From Firmicutes bacterium CAG:534 (GTDB lineage Bacteria > Bacillota > Clostridia > Lachnospirales > Lachnospiraceae), in NCBI GenBank assembly GCA_000436115.1, contig FR894536.1:3586-67585 (forward strand): DNA of 64,000 nt, in the 5' to 3' direction. Under the pieces are notes generated by a model. That model saw nothing but the letters and a program-made list of their open reading frames with translations. It did not search any database and was not told where the DNA came from. How positions within the stretch are numbered: position 1 is the first letter of the stretch; every line of letters begins with the position of its first letter. The translations under genes were made by a program, and so were the position numbers. This document shows, one piece after another, positions 17,048 to 25,343 of the stretch.

Positions 17048-18973
17048 TTAATTATCGGATCTGATTCTGTGAGCAGAGCTTTTTTGTTCCAGATAAACTA
17101 AAAGTACAGAAATATCTGCAGGAGATACGCCGGAAATTCTGGATGCCTGGCCTACAGAAACAGGATGAAAGGATTTTAATTTCTGTCTTGCTTCTAATCG
17201 GAGACTGGATACATCATCATAATCAATATCGTCTGGAATATGTTTTTTCTCCATTTTCTTAAATTGTTCTACCTGGCGAAGCTGTCTTTCAATATAACCT
17301 TCATACTTAATTTCAATTTCTACCTGTTCTATCACAGATGGATCTAATTCTTTTCTTTCCGGGTCAAGCTCAGCAAGAGAATTATAGTCAAGCTCAGGTC
17401 TGCACAATAATTCTGCAAGAGATACTCCTGTCTTTAAGGTAGCGCTTCCATGTCTTTCCAAAAATTTCTGATTTGCTTTTGCAGCCCCTATTTTAACTTC
17501 CTTTATTCTTTTAATTTCTTCCTCGATCTGCTTTTTTTTCTGCAATAATGCATCATATTGATCCTTTGAAATAAGTCCTGCCTGATAACCCTTTTCGCGT
17601 AAACGAAGATCGGCATTATCCTGTCTTAACAATAAACGGTATTCTGCCCTGGAAGTCATCATTCGATAAGGTTCAAAATTATCCTTTGTCACAAGATCAT
17701 CTATCAAAACACCAATATACGCTTCTGATCTGTCAAGAACAAGCTCGTCTTTTCCCTGAATATACATTGCCGCATTGATCCCGGCTATTAATCCCTGGGC
17801 CGCCGCCTCTTCATAACCGCTGCTTCCATTAAACTGGCCGCCGCTGTAAAGACCAATTACATCCTTAAATCCCAAAGTAGGGTAAAGCTGCTTTGGATTA
17901 ATACAATCATATTCAATGGCATAGGCATTACGAACCATCTTACAATTTTCAAGTCCCGGAACAGTCCGATACATGGCAAGCTGAACATCCTCCGGAAGAG
18001 AAGAAGACATACCGCCTACATACATTTCATTTGTATGAAGTCCTTCCGGTTCAATAAAAACCTGATGTCTTTCTTTATCTGCAAATTTTACAACCTTATC
18101 TTCGATGGAAGGACAGTACCTTGGGCCTGTTCCCTCAATAATCCCCGCATAAATGGGAGACCTGTCAAGGTTGTTTCTAATAATCTCATGAGTCTTTTCA
18201 TTGGTGTATGTTAAAAAGCAGGAAACCTGATCAATCTGCACATCCTCCGGATTTGTAGAAAAAGAAAAAGGAACTACCTTTGGATCGCCAAACTGTTCTT
18301 CCATTTTTGAAAAATCCAAACTTCTTTTATCCATTCTTGCCGGTGTTCCAGTTTTAAAACGCCGCATTTCAATTCCCATGGATAATAAAGAATCCGTTAA
18401 ATGATTTGCTGCCTGCAAACCATTTGGTCCCGTATAGGTAATTGCTTCTCCGCAAAGACATCTCGCCTTTAAGTAAGTTCCTGTACAGAGAACAACTGCT
18501 TTGCATTCATAAACCGCACCTGTAAAAGTTTTTACACCTACGATCCTTTTTGTTGCTTTCTTTCCTTTCAGATCAACATTTTCCCACAAAAGCTCGCAAA
18601 CCTCCGCCTGTTTGATCGTCAGATGATCCTGATTTTCCAAAACCTTGCGCATAGCTCTGCTATATTCCGCTTTATCAGCCTGCGCTCTCAGGGAATGAAC
18701 TGCAGGCCCTTTGGAAACATTCAGCATTTTTGACTGGATAAAGGTCTTGTCGATATTTTTTCCCATTTCCCCACCAAGAGCATCCAGCTCACGCACAAGA
18801 TGACCCTTAGAAGATCCTCCAACATTAGGATTGCAGGGCATGAGAGCAATACTGTCCACACTGACTGTAAAAATAACTGTTTCCAAAGAAAGTCTGGCAC
18901 AGGCTAAGGCTGCTTCACAGCCTGCATGGCCGGCTCCTATCACACAGACATCTACTTTTTCTCTGATTTCCAT
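17048..18973 (-). CDS. mnmG: tRNA uridine-5-carboxymethylaminomethyl modification enzyme MnmG (GidA)
   Basis: A 641-residue FAD enzyme that works with MnmE to modify the wobble uridine (U34). The FAD-binding motif VIGAGHAGCEAALACARL is at residues 11-28. MPCNPNVGGSSKGHLVRELD and the two-Cys region RCLCGEAITYTGPNGLQ are intact, and the C-terminal MnmE-binding domain ends with SGVSPADISVLLVYLEQK. Length is normal. It is separated from mnmE by two sugar-metabolism-like genes, which breaks the common mnmE-mnmG adjacency. Confidence 0.97.
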   Translation of the reverse strand: MEIREKVDVCVIGAGHAGCEAALACARLSLETVIFTVSVDSIALMPCNPNVGGSSKGHLVRELDALGGEMGKNIDKTFIQSKMLNVSKGPAVHSLRAQADKAEYSRAMRKVLENQDHLTIKQAEVCELLWENVDLKGKKATKRIVGVKTFTGAVYECKAVVLCTGTYLKARCLCGEAITYTGPNGLQAANHLTDSLLSMGIEMRRFKTGTPARMDKRSLDFSKMEEQFGDPKVVPFSFSTNPEDVQIDQVSCFLTYTNEKTHEIIRNNLDRSPIYAGIIEGTGPRYCPSIEDKVVKFADKERHQVFIEPEGLHTNEMYVGGMSSSLPEDVQLAMYRTVPGLENCKMVRNAYAIEYDCINPKQLYPTLGFKDVIGLYSGGQFNGSSGYEEAAAQGLIAGINAAMYIQGKDELVLDRSEAYIGVLIDDLVTKDNFEPYRMMTSRAEYRLLLRQDNADLRLREKGYQAGLISKDQYDALLQKKKQIEEEIKRIKEVKIGAAKANQKFLERHGSATLKTGVSLAELLCRPELDYNSLAELDPERKELDPSVIEQVEIEIKYEGYIERQLRQVEQFKKMEKKHIPDDIDYDDVSSLRLEARQKLKSFHPVSVGQASRISGVSPADISVLLVYLEQKSSAHRIRSDN

Positions 18974-19678
18974 TTAAAAAACTTCCTCATTATCGTAATT
19001 TACTTTTCTTTTATTAACAGGCGCCGCCCATCTTACTGCATTTGTAATGATCCTTTGAATTTGAGGCTGATAAAAGGTAGGATATTCTTCATGTCCCGGT
19101 TGAAAATAAAAAATTTTTCCCCATCCTCTTAAGAAAGTACAACCGCTCCTAAAAACCTCTTCATTTGAAAACCAGCCGATAAAAATAAGATCATCAGGTT
19201 TTGGAATATCAAAATATTCTCCATACATTTCTTCCGGCTCCAAAATAATAGGTTCCTTTATTCCCTCTGCAATAGGATGAGAAGGATTAACGCAGATCAA
19301 TTTTTCCTTTTCTCCATGCTTCCATCTGACACACATACTGGTTCCCAATATTTTTCTCATTACCTTACAATAATGGGCAGAATGAAGAGGGATAAATCCC
19401 ATGCCATTTAAAATATGCTGTTTTACTCTTTCTGCATTTTCTTCTGTTACTTCCTCATGAGCCTGATGTCCCCACCAGATCAGTACATCTGTATCAGAAA
19501 GGATCTCCTCTGAAAGTCCCTGATCCGGATCACTTAATGTCACACATCTGACACTCATGTCATCATTTGCTTCCAAAAAACTTTTAATACAGGTATGAAT
19601 TCCATGAGGGTAAACCTTTTTCACATGTTCATACATATTTTCTTCTACAAATTCATTCCATACAGTTACTTTTATCAT
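18974..19678 (-). CDS. ThuA-like domain protein
   Basis: A 234-residue protein of the ThuA (trehalose utilisation) superfamily, a class I glutamine amidotransferase-like fold. Recognisable stretches are DVLIWWGHQAHEEVTEEN, GMGFIPLHSAHYCKVMRK, and GWGKIFYFQPGHEEYPTFYQ near the end. The ATG at 19678 is chosen; it lies 4 bases after the stop of the isomerase-like gene, so the two are coupled. It directly abuts mnmG (stop and start adjacent). ThuA homologues are linked to disaccharide or polyol catabolism, but the biochemical reaction is not established. Its place inside the tRNA-modification operon is unusual. Confidence 0.85.
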   Translation of the reverse strand: MIKVTVWNEFVEENMYEHVKKVYPHGIHTCIKSFLEANDDMSVRCVTLSDPDQGLSEEILSDTDVLIWWGHQAHEEVTEENAERVKQHILNGMGFIPLHSAHYCKVMRKILGTSMCVRWKHGEKEKLICVNPSHPIAEGIKEPIILEPEEMYGEYFDIPKPDDLIFIGWFSNEEVFRSGCTFLRGWGKIFYFQPGHEEYPTFYQPQIQRIITNAVRWAAPVNKRKVNYDNEEVF

Positions 19679-19682
19679 TTGC

Positions 19683-20510
19683 TTACTCTCTTTCCAGTTC
19701 AAATTTGTTTAACATCTCTGCAGAAGTCTTTATATCAGAAAGCTGACACAAAGAACCAAAATGCTCAATTGCAAAATAATCATCATAACCTGATTGTAAT
19801 ATCAGATGAACGATCTTTTTCATTTCAATTACACCATTTCCTACAGCGCAGGAATACATTTCTCTGCCCTTTATGGTTTTCTTTGGAATTTCACCTTCTT
19901 TATAAGAAAAAGTTCTGTCCTTACAATGTACATGACCAATGACATTTAAAAAGGAAGGAAGCACTTCATAAGAATTCTCTTCACTGTAAAGAAAATTTCC
20001 CGTATCAAAAGCACATTTTAAATGATCCACATGATCCAGAAAATAAAAAAGTCCTTTTGCAGTAGAATAAGGAGCTGCTTTGTCATCAAAATCTTCCAGT
20101 ACCATCATAATATCATTTTTCTGGGCATAGTTTGAAATTTCATTTAATGCGGAAATCATTGCATTTATCTTTTGACGGCGTAAGACAAATATTCTTTCTG
20201 GTCTTTTTAAAAAACCGGGAATGATCATAATTTTATGTGAATGATATTCTTTTGCAAGATCTACCATTTTCTTTCCATCTTCCACCTTTTGACCGTGGGA
20301 AAAATCATAAAATCCATAAATACAGCTGATCTCCATATGGGCTTCCTTCAGATATTTCTGAATTTGTTCTCCATCCTCCCACAATCTTTTATTCTCAATG
20401 TCAATTCCTTTTATCCCATAAGAAGATGCCTTTTTAAAAACTTCTGAAACAGAAATCTGTTCTTGCTCTGCAGCTTCAAGAATATGTTCATAAAATACAG
20501 ATATTTTCAT
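19683..20510 (-). CDS. Sugar phosphate isomerase/epimerase-like TIM-barrel protein
   Basis: A 275-residue protein of the AP-endonuclease-2/xylose-isomerase-like superfamily. Metal-ligand signatures are visible: MVLEDFDD near residue 143, HLKCAFDTGNF near 170, GHVHCKDRTF near 200, and DDYFAIEHFG near 250. The ATG at 20510 follows GGAGGTTAGA. It is cotranscribed with the ThuA-like gene, and this pair (isomerase/epimerase plus ThuA) is seen in sugar-acid and inositol-type catabolic loci. The substrate is unknown. It follows mnmE by 24 bases. Confidence 0.85.
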   Translation of the reverse strand: MKISVFYEHILEAAEQEQISVSEVFKKASSYGIKGIDIENKRLWEDGEQIQKYLKEAHMEISCIYGFYDFSHGQKVEDGKKMVDLAKEYHSHKIMIIPGFLKRPERIFVLRRQKINAMISALNEISNYAQKNDIMMVLEDFDDKAAPYSTAKGLFYFLDHVDHLKCAFDTGNFLYSEENSYEVLPSFLNVIGHVHCKDRTFSYKEGEIPKKTIKGREMYSCAVGNGVIEMKKIVHLILQSGYDDYFAIEHFGSLCQLSDIKTSAEMLNKFELERE

Positions 20511-20534
20511 TCTAACCTCCATGTTACTGAATGG

Positions 20535-21917
20535 TTATTTTCCCATACAGAATTTTGAAAAAATTTCATTCACCAGATCTTCAGAAGTTTCTTCTCCAAT
20601 GATCCTGCCAAGACTCTGATAGGCGCTCATCAGATCAATGGAATAAAAATCCTCAGGCATTCCTGCATCCAGGCTCTTTTTTACCTGAAGGAGGCTTTCT
20701 TTTACTTCCAGCAAAGCTTCCTTATGCCGCATATTTGTAATCATCACTTCATCATTTTCCCGGATTTTTCCCTGGAAAAACATTTTTTCCACTGCTTTTT
20801 CAAAATCATCTATTCCCGTGTTTTCTTTTGCGGAAATCTTGATCATGATATGAGAGTCGTCTGTTTTATCCTTCAGATCATCAAAAGAAACAAGGGATTC
20901 CATATCTGTCTTATTAAATAAAATAATACATTTCTTTTCCCTTATCATTTCCATGATATCATAATCATTCTGATCCAGAGGAACAGAAGAATCAAGTACA
21001 TAAATAACAAGATCTGCATCTGCAGTATATTTTTTAGCCTTCTCAACTCCTATCTGTTCTACTATGTCATCAGATTTTCTAATTCCGGCCGTATCAATAA
21101 TATGAAGATGAATTCCCTTCAAATTAATATTTTCTTCTATAATATCTCTTGTAGTACCTGCAATTTCCGTTACGATCGCTTTTTCTTCCCCTGCAAGTAA
21201 ATTAAGCAGAGACGACTTACCGGCATTTGGCTTTCCAACGATCACCGTACGGATACCTTCCCGGATCATTTTACCATTTTCTGCTGTAGATAACAATTTA
21301 TCTACAGAACTGCTTAAAAATTCTATTTTATTTTCAAGTCTTTCTGTAAATCCATCTAAACTGATATGCTCAGGATCATCTAAAGCAGATTCTATAAAAG
21401 CAATTTCATAAATAATTTCACTTCTCAGCTCTTTAACTTTATCAGATACAGATCCCTGAAGCTGCTTCACCGAACTTTGAAGAGCCATTTCATTTTGTGA
21501 AGAAATAACATCCATAACAGCTTCTGCCTCTGAAAGATCAATTCTTCCATTTAAAAAAGCTCTTTTTGTAAATTCGCCCGGTTCCGCTAATCTTGCTCCA
21601 TTCTTGATCAAAAGCTCTAAAATTTTCTGAAGAACTAAAATTCCGCCATGGCAGTTAATTTCCACTGTATCCTCTGTGGTAAAACTGTGGGGACTTTTAA
21701 AAACAGAAACCATAACCTCGTCCAGTATCTTATCCTCATCATAAATAAAACCATAATGGATCGTATGGCTTTTATACCTTTTTAAAGAATTTTCTTTTTT
21801 ACTGTTTTTAAAAATATGATCTACAATTTCTATAGACTCATTTCCACTTACCCTGATAATTCCAATTCCTGAATTACTCATGGCAGTTGCGATTGCTGCA
21901 ATGGTATCTGTATTCAT
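20535..21917 (-). CDS. mnmE: tRNA modification GTPase MnmE (TrmE)
   Basis: A 460-residue K+-dependent GTPase, partner of MnmG in U34 modification. The N-terminal tetrahydrofolate-binding domain starts DTIAAIATAMSNSGIGIIRV and contains EPGEFTKRAFLNGRIDLSEA near residue 120. The G domain has VGKPNAGKSSLLN (about 226-238), DTAGIRKS and NKTD. The C-terminus ends FCMGK, keeping the conserved cysteine. Length is normal. It is separated from jag by a terminator. Confidence 0.97.
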   Translation of the reverse strand: MNTDTIAAIATAMSNSGIGIIRVSGNESIEIVDHIFKNSKKENSLKRYKSHTIHYGFIYDEDKILDEVMVSVFKSPHSFTTEDTVEINCHGGILVLQKILELLIKNGARLAEPGEFTKRAFLNGRIDLSEAEAVMDVISSQNEMALQSSVKQLQGSVSDKVKELRSEIIYEIAFIESALDDPEHISLDGFTERLENKIEFLSSSVDKLLSTAENGKMIREGIRTVIVGKPNAGKSSLLNLLAGEEKAIVTEIAGTTRDIIEENINLKGIHLHIIDTAGIRKSDDIVEQIGVEKAKKYTADADLVIYVLDSSVPLDQNDYDIMEMIREKKCIILFNKTDMESLVSFDDLKDKTDDSHIMIKISAKENTGIDDFEKAVEKMFFQGKIRENDEVMITNMRHKEALLEVKESLLQVKKSLDAGMPEDFYSIDLMSAYQSLGRIIGEETSEDLVNEIFSKFCMGK

Positions 21918-21954
21918 AAATAATCCCCATTTCTGAGTATTTTGAAATTATTTT

Positions 21955-21997
21955 TTTAAGAAAAAAATGCCGGGAATAAATATTCCAGACATTTTTT
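21955..21997 (-). terminator. Intrinsic terminator after jag
   Basis: On the minus strand AAAAAATGTCTGGAAT pairs with ATTCCCGGCATTTTTT (one mismatch, one wobble), followed by a run of seven Ts. It ends the rpmH-rnpA-yidD-yidC-jag transcript before mnmE. Confidence 0.8.
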
Positions 21998-22020
21998 CAC
22001 ACATCATTTCTTATAGCAGA

Positions 22021-22644
22021 CTATTTCTTTAAAGTAACAACCACGCGTCTGAAAGGTTCTTCACCTTCACTATGAGTAGTAACATATTTATCATTTTGAA
22101 GAGCAGAATGAATAATTCTTCTCTCATAGGGATTCATAGGCTCTAATGATACGGGACGTTTGGTTCTTTTAACCTTATATGCAATATTCTTTGCAAGATT
22201 TTCAAGAGTTTCTTTTCTTCTCTTTCTATAGTCTTCTGTATCTACCTTTACTCTGATGTACTCTTCAGATTCTTTATTTACAACAAGAGAAAGAAGATAC
22301 TGGATGGAGTCAAGGGTCTGTCCTCTTTTTCCGATCAGAATTCCCATTTCATCTCCGCTTAAATCCACATCAAGATTTTTATTATCTTCATCATATTTCA
22401 CATCTACGGCAACTACCATATTCATAGCTGCAAATACATCCTTTAAGAAATCTTTTGCAATATCCGCTATAGAAGATTTTGTTTTTGCCTTAATGATTGC
22501 CGACTTAGATCCGATCCCAAGAAAACCTGAAGATCCTTCTTCAACCACAACATATTCAAGTTTATCGCTGGTAACCTCCAGCTTCTGGCATGCTTCTGTA
22601 ATGGCATCAGCAACTGTTTTTGCAGAAACTTCAATGAATTCCAT
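22021..22644 (-). CDS. jag: Jag/KhpB RNA-binding protein (SpoIIIJ-associated)
   Basis: A 207-residue protein. The Jag N-terminal domain is EFIEVSAKTVADAITEA with the GSSGFLGIGSKSAIIKAK loop (about 38-55). A KH domain has MGILIGKRGQTLDSIQYL near 105-122, and an R3H domain ends the protein (LEPMNPYERRIIHSAL and THSEGEEPFRRVVV). It binds RNA and in other Gram-positives affects cell elongation with KhpA. The ATG at 22644 is favoured over one two codons earlier because GGGGG sits 7 bases upstream. It follows yidC by 11 bases, the standard order. Confidence 0.95.
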   Translation of the reverse strand: MEFIEVSAKTVADAITEACQKLEVTSDKLEYVVVEEGSSGFLGIGSKSAIIKAKTKSSIADIAKDFLKDVFAAMNMVVAVDVKYDEDNKNLDVDLSGDEMGILIGKRGQTLDSIQYLLSLVVNKESEEYIRVKVDTEDYRKRRKETLENLAKNIAYKVKRTKRPVSLEPMNPYERRIIHSALQNDKYVTTHSEGEEPFRRVVVTLKK

Positions 22645-22655
22645 AATCATACCCC

Positions 22656-24017
22656 CTATTTATTATTCTTTTCGTTATATTGTTTTACTAAATTTGCTTT
22701 TGCTGCAATACTTCCCGGCTTTGCATTTTTACTGGAAGATGCGGTTACGTCAGCCTGATTTACTTCCTGCTTGGAAGAAGTATTTACCTGGGCTTTGGAG
22801 GCCATGGAAGGTTTGTTTTGGGTACCTACATTTCTGGTACTTAAATTTGCATTCTTATTTAAAACAGAAGCAGAAACACCCTTCTTTTCTATTTTCTTTG
22901 CAGCTTTTGCTTCGTTCTTCTTGATAATATCATCAATGTCCATTTTGTCGATATGACGGTTAATGATAATCTGCTGAATACTTCTTACAACAGAACCGGC
23001 GATCCAGTAAAGACCCATACCTGCAGGAAGCGTATAACAGAAGAATGCTGACATGATAGGCATCATGGTATTCATCATCTTCATGGACTGTGCCATAGAA
23101 TTCTGCTGGTCATTTTTATTGGAATTGCTGGTATCTGCCTGCGGCATTAATTTTGTATTGATCCACTGTGTAGCTGCTGAAAGAACAGGAATGATAAGGG
23201 CTACAATAATCATAAGCCACTGAATTCCGCCCTCTGCATTCCAGGCTTCGCTTACCATAAAGGAAGGAGAATTTCCTATATTAATACCGAGAAAATTATT
23301 ATAAGTATTAATAAGTCCTCTCTGGATTACTTCACCGCTGGCATTCAGTTGGTTTAAAATATATTCTCCATTAAACTGAAGAGCGCTCAGATCATAGTGA
23401 TCCGCAATCTTTGCCATATCGCTTGTTGACAGCATATTCAGTACATCGACGATACCGCTTTCAATATTTCCGTCTGTAATATGCTTTCCATACATGGAAA
23501 CTGTTTTTTCAATGGTTTCAATGCCTGAATTCTGTAAAAATGCACCGTTATCCACAGATACGATCTTTTCTGCAAGAACCTTGAAGGTATCGCCTATTTT
23601 GGTAACATAAGCAGGCATTGCATAGATTACACGATAAAGTGCAAATAAAATAGGCATCTGGATCAAAAGCTGAACACAGCTTCCACTTGGGGAAACGCCG
23701 TATTTTGCATAAACTGCACGAGTTTCCTCATTCATTGCCATCATGGATTCATTATCTTTTTTATTTTTGTATTTATTCTGTATTGCCTGCAGCTCCGGAT
23801 TCATTTTGGCAGAAAGCTTTGAAAACTTCTGCTGCTTGATGGTCAAAGGCATAAGAAGCAGATAAATTACAATCGTAAACAAGATAATCGACAAACCAAT
23901 ATTAGGAATTCCTATTGCATCAAGAACATTGAATATTCCTTCCATAAGGTATCCAAGCACCTTTGCAATCGGTCCAAGAATGGCTCCATCATATTGAGTC
24001 AAAATAATTCCTGTCAA
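22656..24017 (-). CDS. yidC: Membrane protein insertase YidC/OxaA, with a long external insertion
   Basis: A 453-residue insertase for inner-membrane proteins. The conserved core begins GLSIILFTIVIYLLLMPLTI (TM, about residues 42-61), with the cytoplasmic hairpin KFSKLSAKMNPELQAIQNKY and then VSPSGSCVQLLIQMPILFAL near 120. Later segments are WLMIIVALIIPVLSAATQW and GLYWIAGSVVRSIQQIIINR. Between the second and third core segments lies an insertion of about 110 residues (roughly 135-250), longer than in Bacillus SpoIIIJ. The C-terminal 90 residues are a low-complexity Lys/Ala/Asn/Ser tail, probably for ribosome contact. No lipoprotein signal is present. Confidence 0.94.
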   Translation of the reverse strand: MTGIILTQYDGAILGPIAKVLGYLMEGIFNVLDAIGIPNIGLSIILFTIVIYLLLMPLTIKQQKFSKLSAKMNPELQAIQNKYKNKKDNESMMAMNEETRAVYAKYGVSPSGSCVQLLIQMPILFALYRVIYAMPAYVTKIGDTFKVLAEKIVSVDNGAFLQNSGIETIEKTVSMYGKHITDGNIESGIVDVLNMLSTSDMAKIADHYDLSALQFNGEYILNQLNASGEVIQRGLINTYNNFLGINIGNSPSFMVSEAWNAEGGIQWLMIIVALIIPVLSAATQWINTKLMPQADTSNSNKNDQQNSMAQSMKMMNTMMPIMSAFFCYTLPAGMGLYWIAGSVVRSIQQIIINRHIDKMDIDDIIKKNEAKAAKKIEKKGVSASVLNKNANLSTRNVGTQNKPSMASKAQVNTSSKQEVNQADVTASSSKNAKPGSIAAKANLVKQYNEKNNK

Positions 24018-24061
24018 TTTATTTCCTCCTGTTTTTGATCTTACTGGTCAAACTGCAAATT

Positions 24062-24271
24062 TTAAGGGACAGGATCATATCCTCCCTTTGAAAAAGGATT
24101 GCATCTTATAATTCTCCACAAAGCAAGCATACCGCCTTTTAATGCACCATATTTTTCAACAGCTTCAAGTCCATATTCTGAACAGGTGGGAAAATAAGGA
24201 CATTTTGTATGCTTTAAAGGAGAAAGATATTTTCTATAAAATTTGATCAATAAAATCAACAATTTTTTCAT
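24062..24271 (-). CDS. yidD: Membrane protein insertion efficiency factor YidD
   Basis: A 69-residue protein with the family text IKFYRKYLSPLKHTKCPYFPTCSEYGLEAV and three conserved cysteines. It helps YidC-dependent insertion. The ATG at 24271 gives the normal length and overlaps the rnpA stop. An ATG eight codons earlier (24295) is also possible, since neither has a strong ribosome-binding site. It sits between rnpA and yidC as in most Firmicutes. Confidence 0.94.
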   Translation of the reverse strand: MKKLLILLIKFYRKYLSPLKHTKCPYFPTCSEYGLEAVEKYGALKGGMLALWRIIRCNPFSKGGYDPVP

Positions 24272-24272
24272 A

Positions 24273-24656
24273 CTACATATTTCTGATTTCTTCATCCTGG
24301 TCTGTTTTAATCACATGATGAAGCTTTGCAAGATGTAATAATGCGCTCTCTATTTCCATATAAGAAACAAGAGAAGCACTGTTTCTGGCTATGACTACTA
24401 TATCTAAACCACTATTAAATATATTTTCGTGTAGTCTGTAACTTTCTCTTACTAACCTTGTAATACGATGTCTTACAACACTATTTCCTACTTTTTTGCT
24501 CACACTGATTCCCAGTCTGTTCATTCCTTCGTTATTTTCTAAAACATACATGACTAAATATTTGTTGGCATAAGATTTGCCTTTTCTGTAAACAGTCTGA
24601 AAATCATAATTACTTTTCAAGGATTGTGAATTTCTATATTTCATTTTTTTGCCCAT
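24273..24656 (-). CDS. rnpA: Ribonuclease P protein component
   Basis: Protein subunit of RNase P, which matures the 5' end of tRNAs. The RNR signature reads RLGISVSKKVGNSVVRHRITRL with ARNSASLVSYMEIESALLHL later. The frame opens at 24656 (MGKKMKYRNSQSLK); the ATG at 24644 is an alternative. Neither has a clear ribosome-binding site because the start sits immediately after the hairpin and T-run that follow rpmH. This suggests translation depends on coupling or on the unfolded hairpin. Confidence 0.94.
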   Translation of the reverse strand: MGKKMKYRNSQSLKSNYDFQTVYRKGKSYANKYLVMYVLENNEGMNRLGISVSKKVGNSVVRHRITRLVRESYRLHENIFNSGLDIVVIARNSASLVSYMEIESALLHLAKLHHVIKTDQDEEIRNM

Positions 24657-24660
24657 GTAG

Positions 24661-24685
24661 AAAAAAAGGCCACTTGACGCGGCCT
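24661..24685 (-). terminator. Terminator-like hairpin between rpmH and rnpA
   Basis: On the minus strand AGGCCGC and GTGGCCT pair around GTCAA and are followed by seven Ts. The hairpin starts in the rpmH stop codon and its T-run ends 4 bases before the rnpA start. It should lower transcription of rnpA-yidD-yidC-jag relative to rpmH. Confidence 0.8.
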
Positions 24686-24818
24686 ATGCTGATAATCTTT
24701 TTCTTCCTTTTGCTCTTCTGGCTGCAAGAACCTTTCTTCCGCCGGGAGTACTCATTCTGGCTCTGAAACCATGAACCTTTGATCTCTGCCTGTTCTTAGG
24801 CTGGAAAGTCATTTTCAT
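24684..24818 (-). CDS. rpmH: 50S ribosomal protein L34
   Basis: A 44-residue ribosomal protein: it begins MKMTFQPKNRQRSKVHGF and ends GRKRLSA, with the conserved GFRARMSTPGGRKVLAARR core. GGAGG lies 8 bases before the ATG. It is transcribed from a near-consensus promoter about 100 bases upstream, and a hairpin overlaps its stop codon. It marks the left side of the origin, divergent from dnaA. Confidence 0.97.
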   Translation of the reverse strand: MKMTFQPKNRQRSKVHGFRARMSTPGGRKVLAARRAKGRKRLSA

Positions 24819-24927
24819 TCGGATGCACCTCCTTTACTTTGAACCTTAATTTATGATAAGGTAAACAAATATTTAAAAAACCTGTAAAAGAGCATAAATA
24901 AGCCCTTTCTTAGAAAATAACAGATTG

Positions 24928-24956
24928 ATTATATAAAATAAAATGCTGTCCGTCAA
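24928..24956 (-). promoter_or_regulatory. Strong sigma-A promoter of the rpmH operon
   Basis: TTGACG (24951-24956) and a perfect TATAAT (24928-24933) are separated by 17 bases on the minus strand, about 110 bases before the rpmH ATG. Confidence 0.85.
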
Positions 24957-25343
24957 GTAAAAATAAGAATAATTTCCCTTATAAAAAAATCTAAAAAAAT
25001 GCCGTAAAAATCGTGATTTTTACTACATCTACATTTTGTGATACAGCTTCCATGTAAACCACTAAATATAGTTAAAAAATGAAATGATAATTAACATAAT
25101 TATATCCACAAAATGTGCATAACATGTGGATAACTTTTTATAAATTTATCTTTTGTAAAAAAAAAGTAAATTTTATGCATATTTCAAGGCTGTGTAAATT
25201 GTTCATTAAGATAAAAAAGTTATTCACAACCAGATATTTCTACCTAACATTTTATGTAAACTAAAAATAATTTGAATTTTTTATTAAATTATATTAAGAT
25301 ATAGGATAGAAAATAAGGTTTTATAATCTGGGGGTCGTATTGC
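24957..25343. other. oriC, part 1: DnaA-box cluster upstream of dnaA
   Basis: A very AT-rich intergenic region between divergent rpmH and dnaA. A perfect DnaA box lies at 25125-25133 (TGTGGATAA, minus orientation). One-mismatch boxes are at 25102-25110 (ATATCCACA), 25114-25122 (TGTGCATAA) and 25220-25228 (TTATTCACA). Three of them fall within 32 bases. This matches the upstream half of a bipartite Firmicute origin. No gene is present. The dnaA ATG is preceded by GGGGGTCG. Confidence 0.85.
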
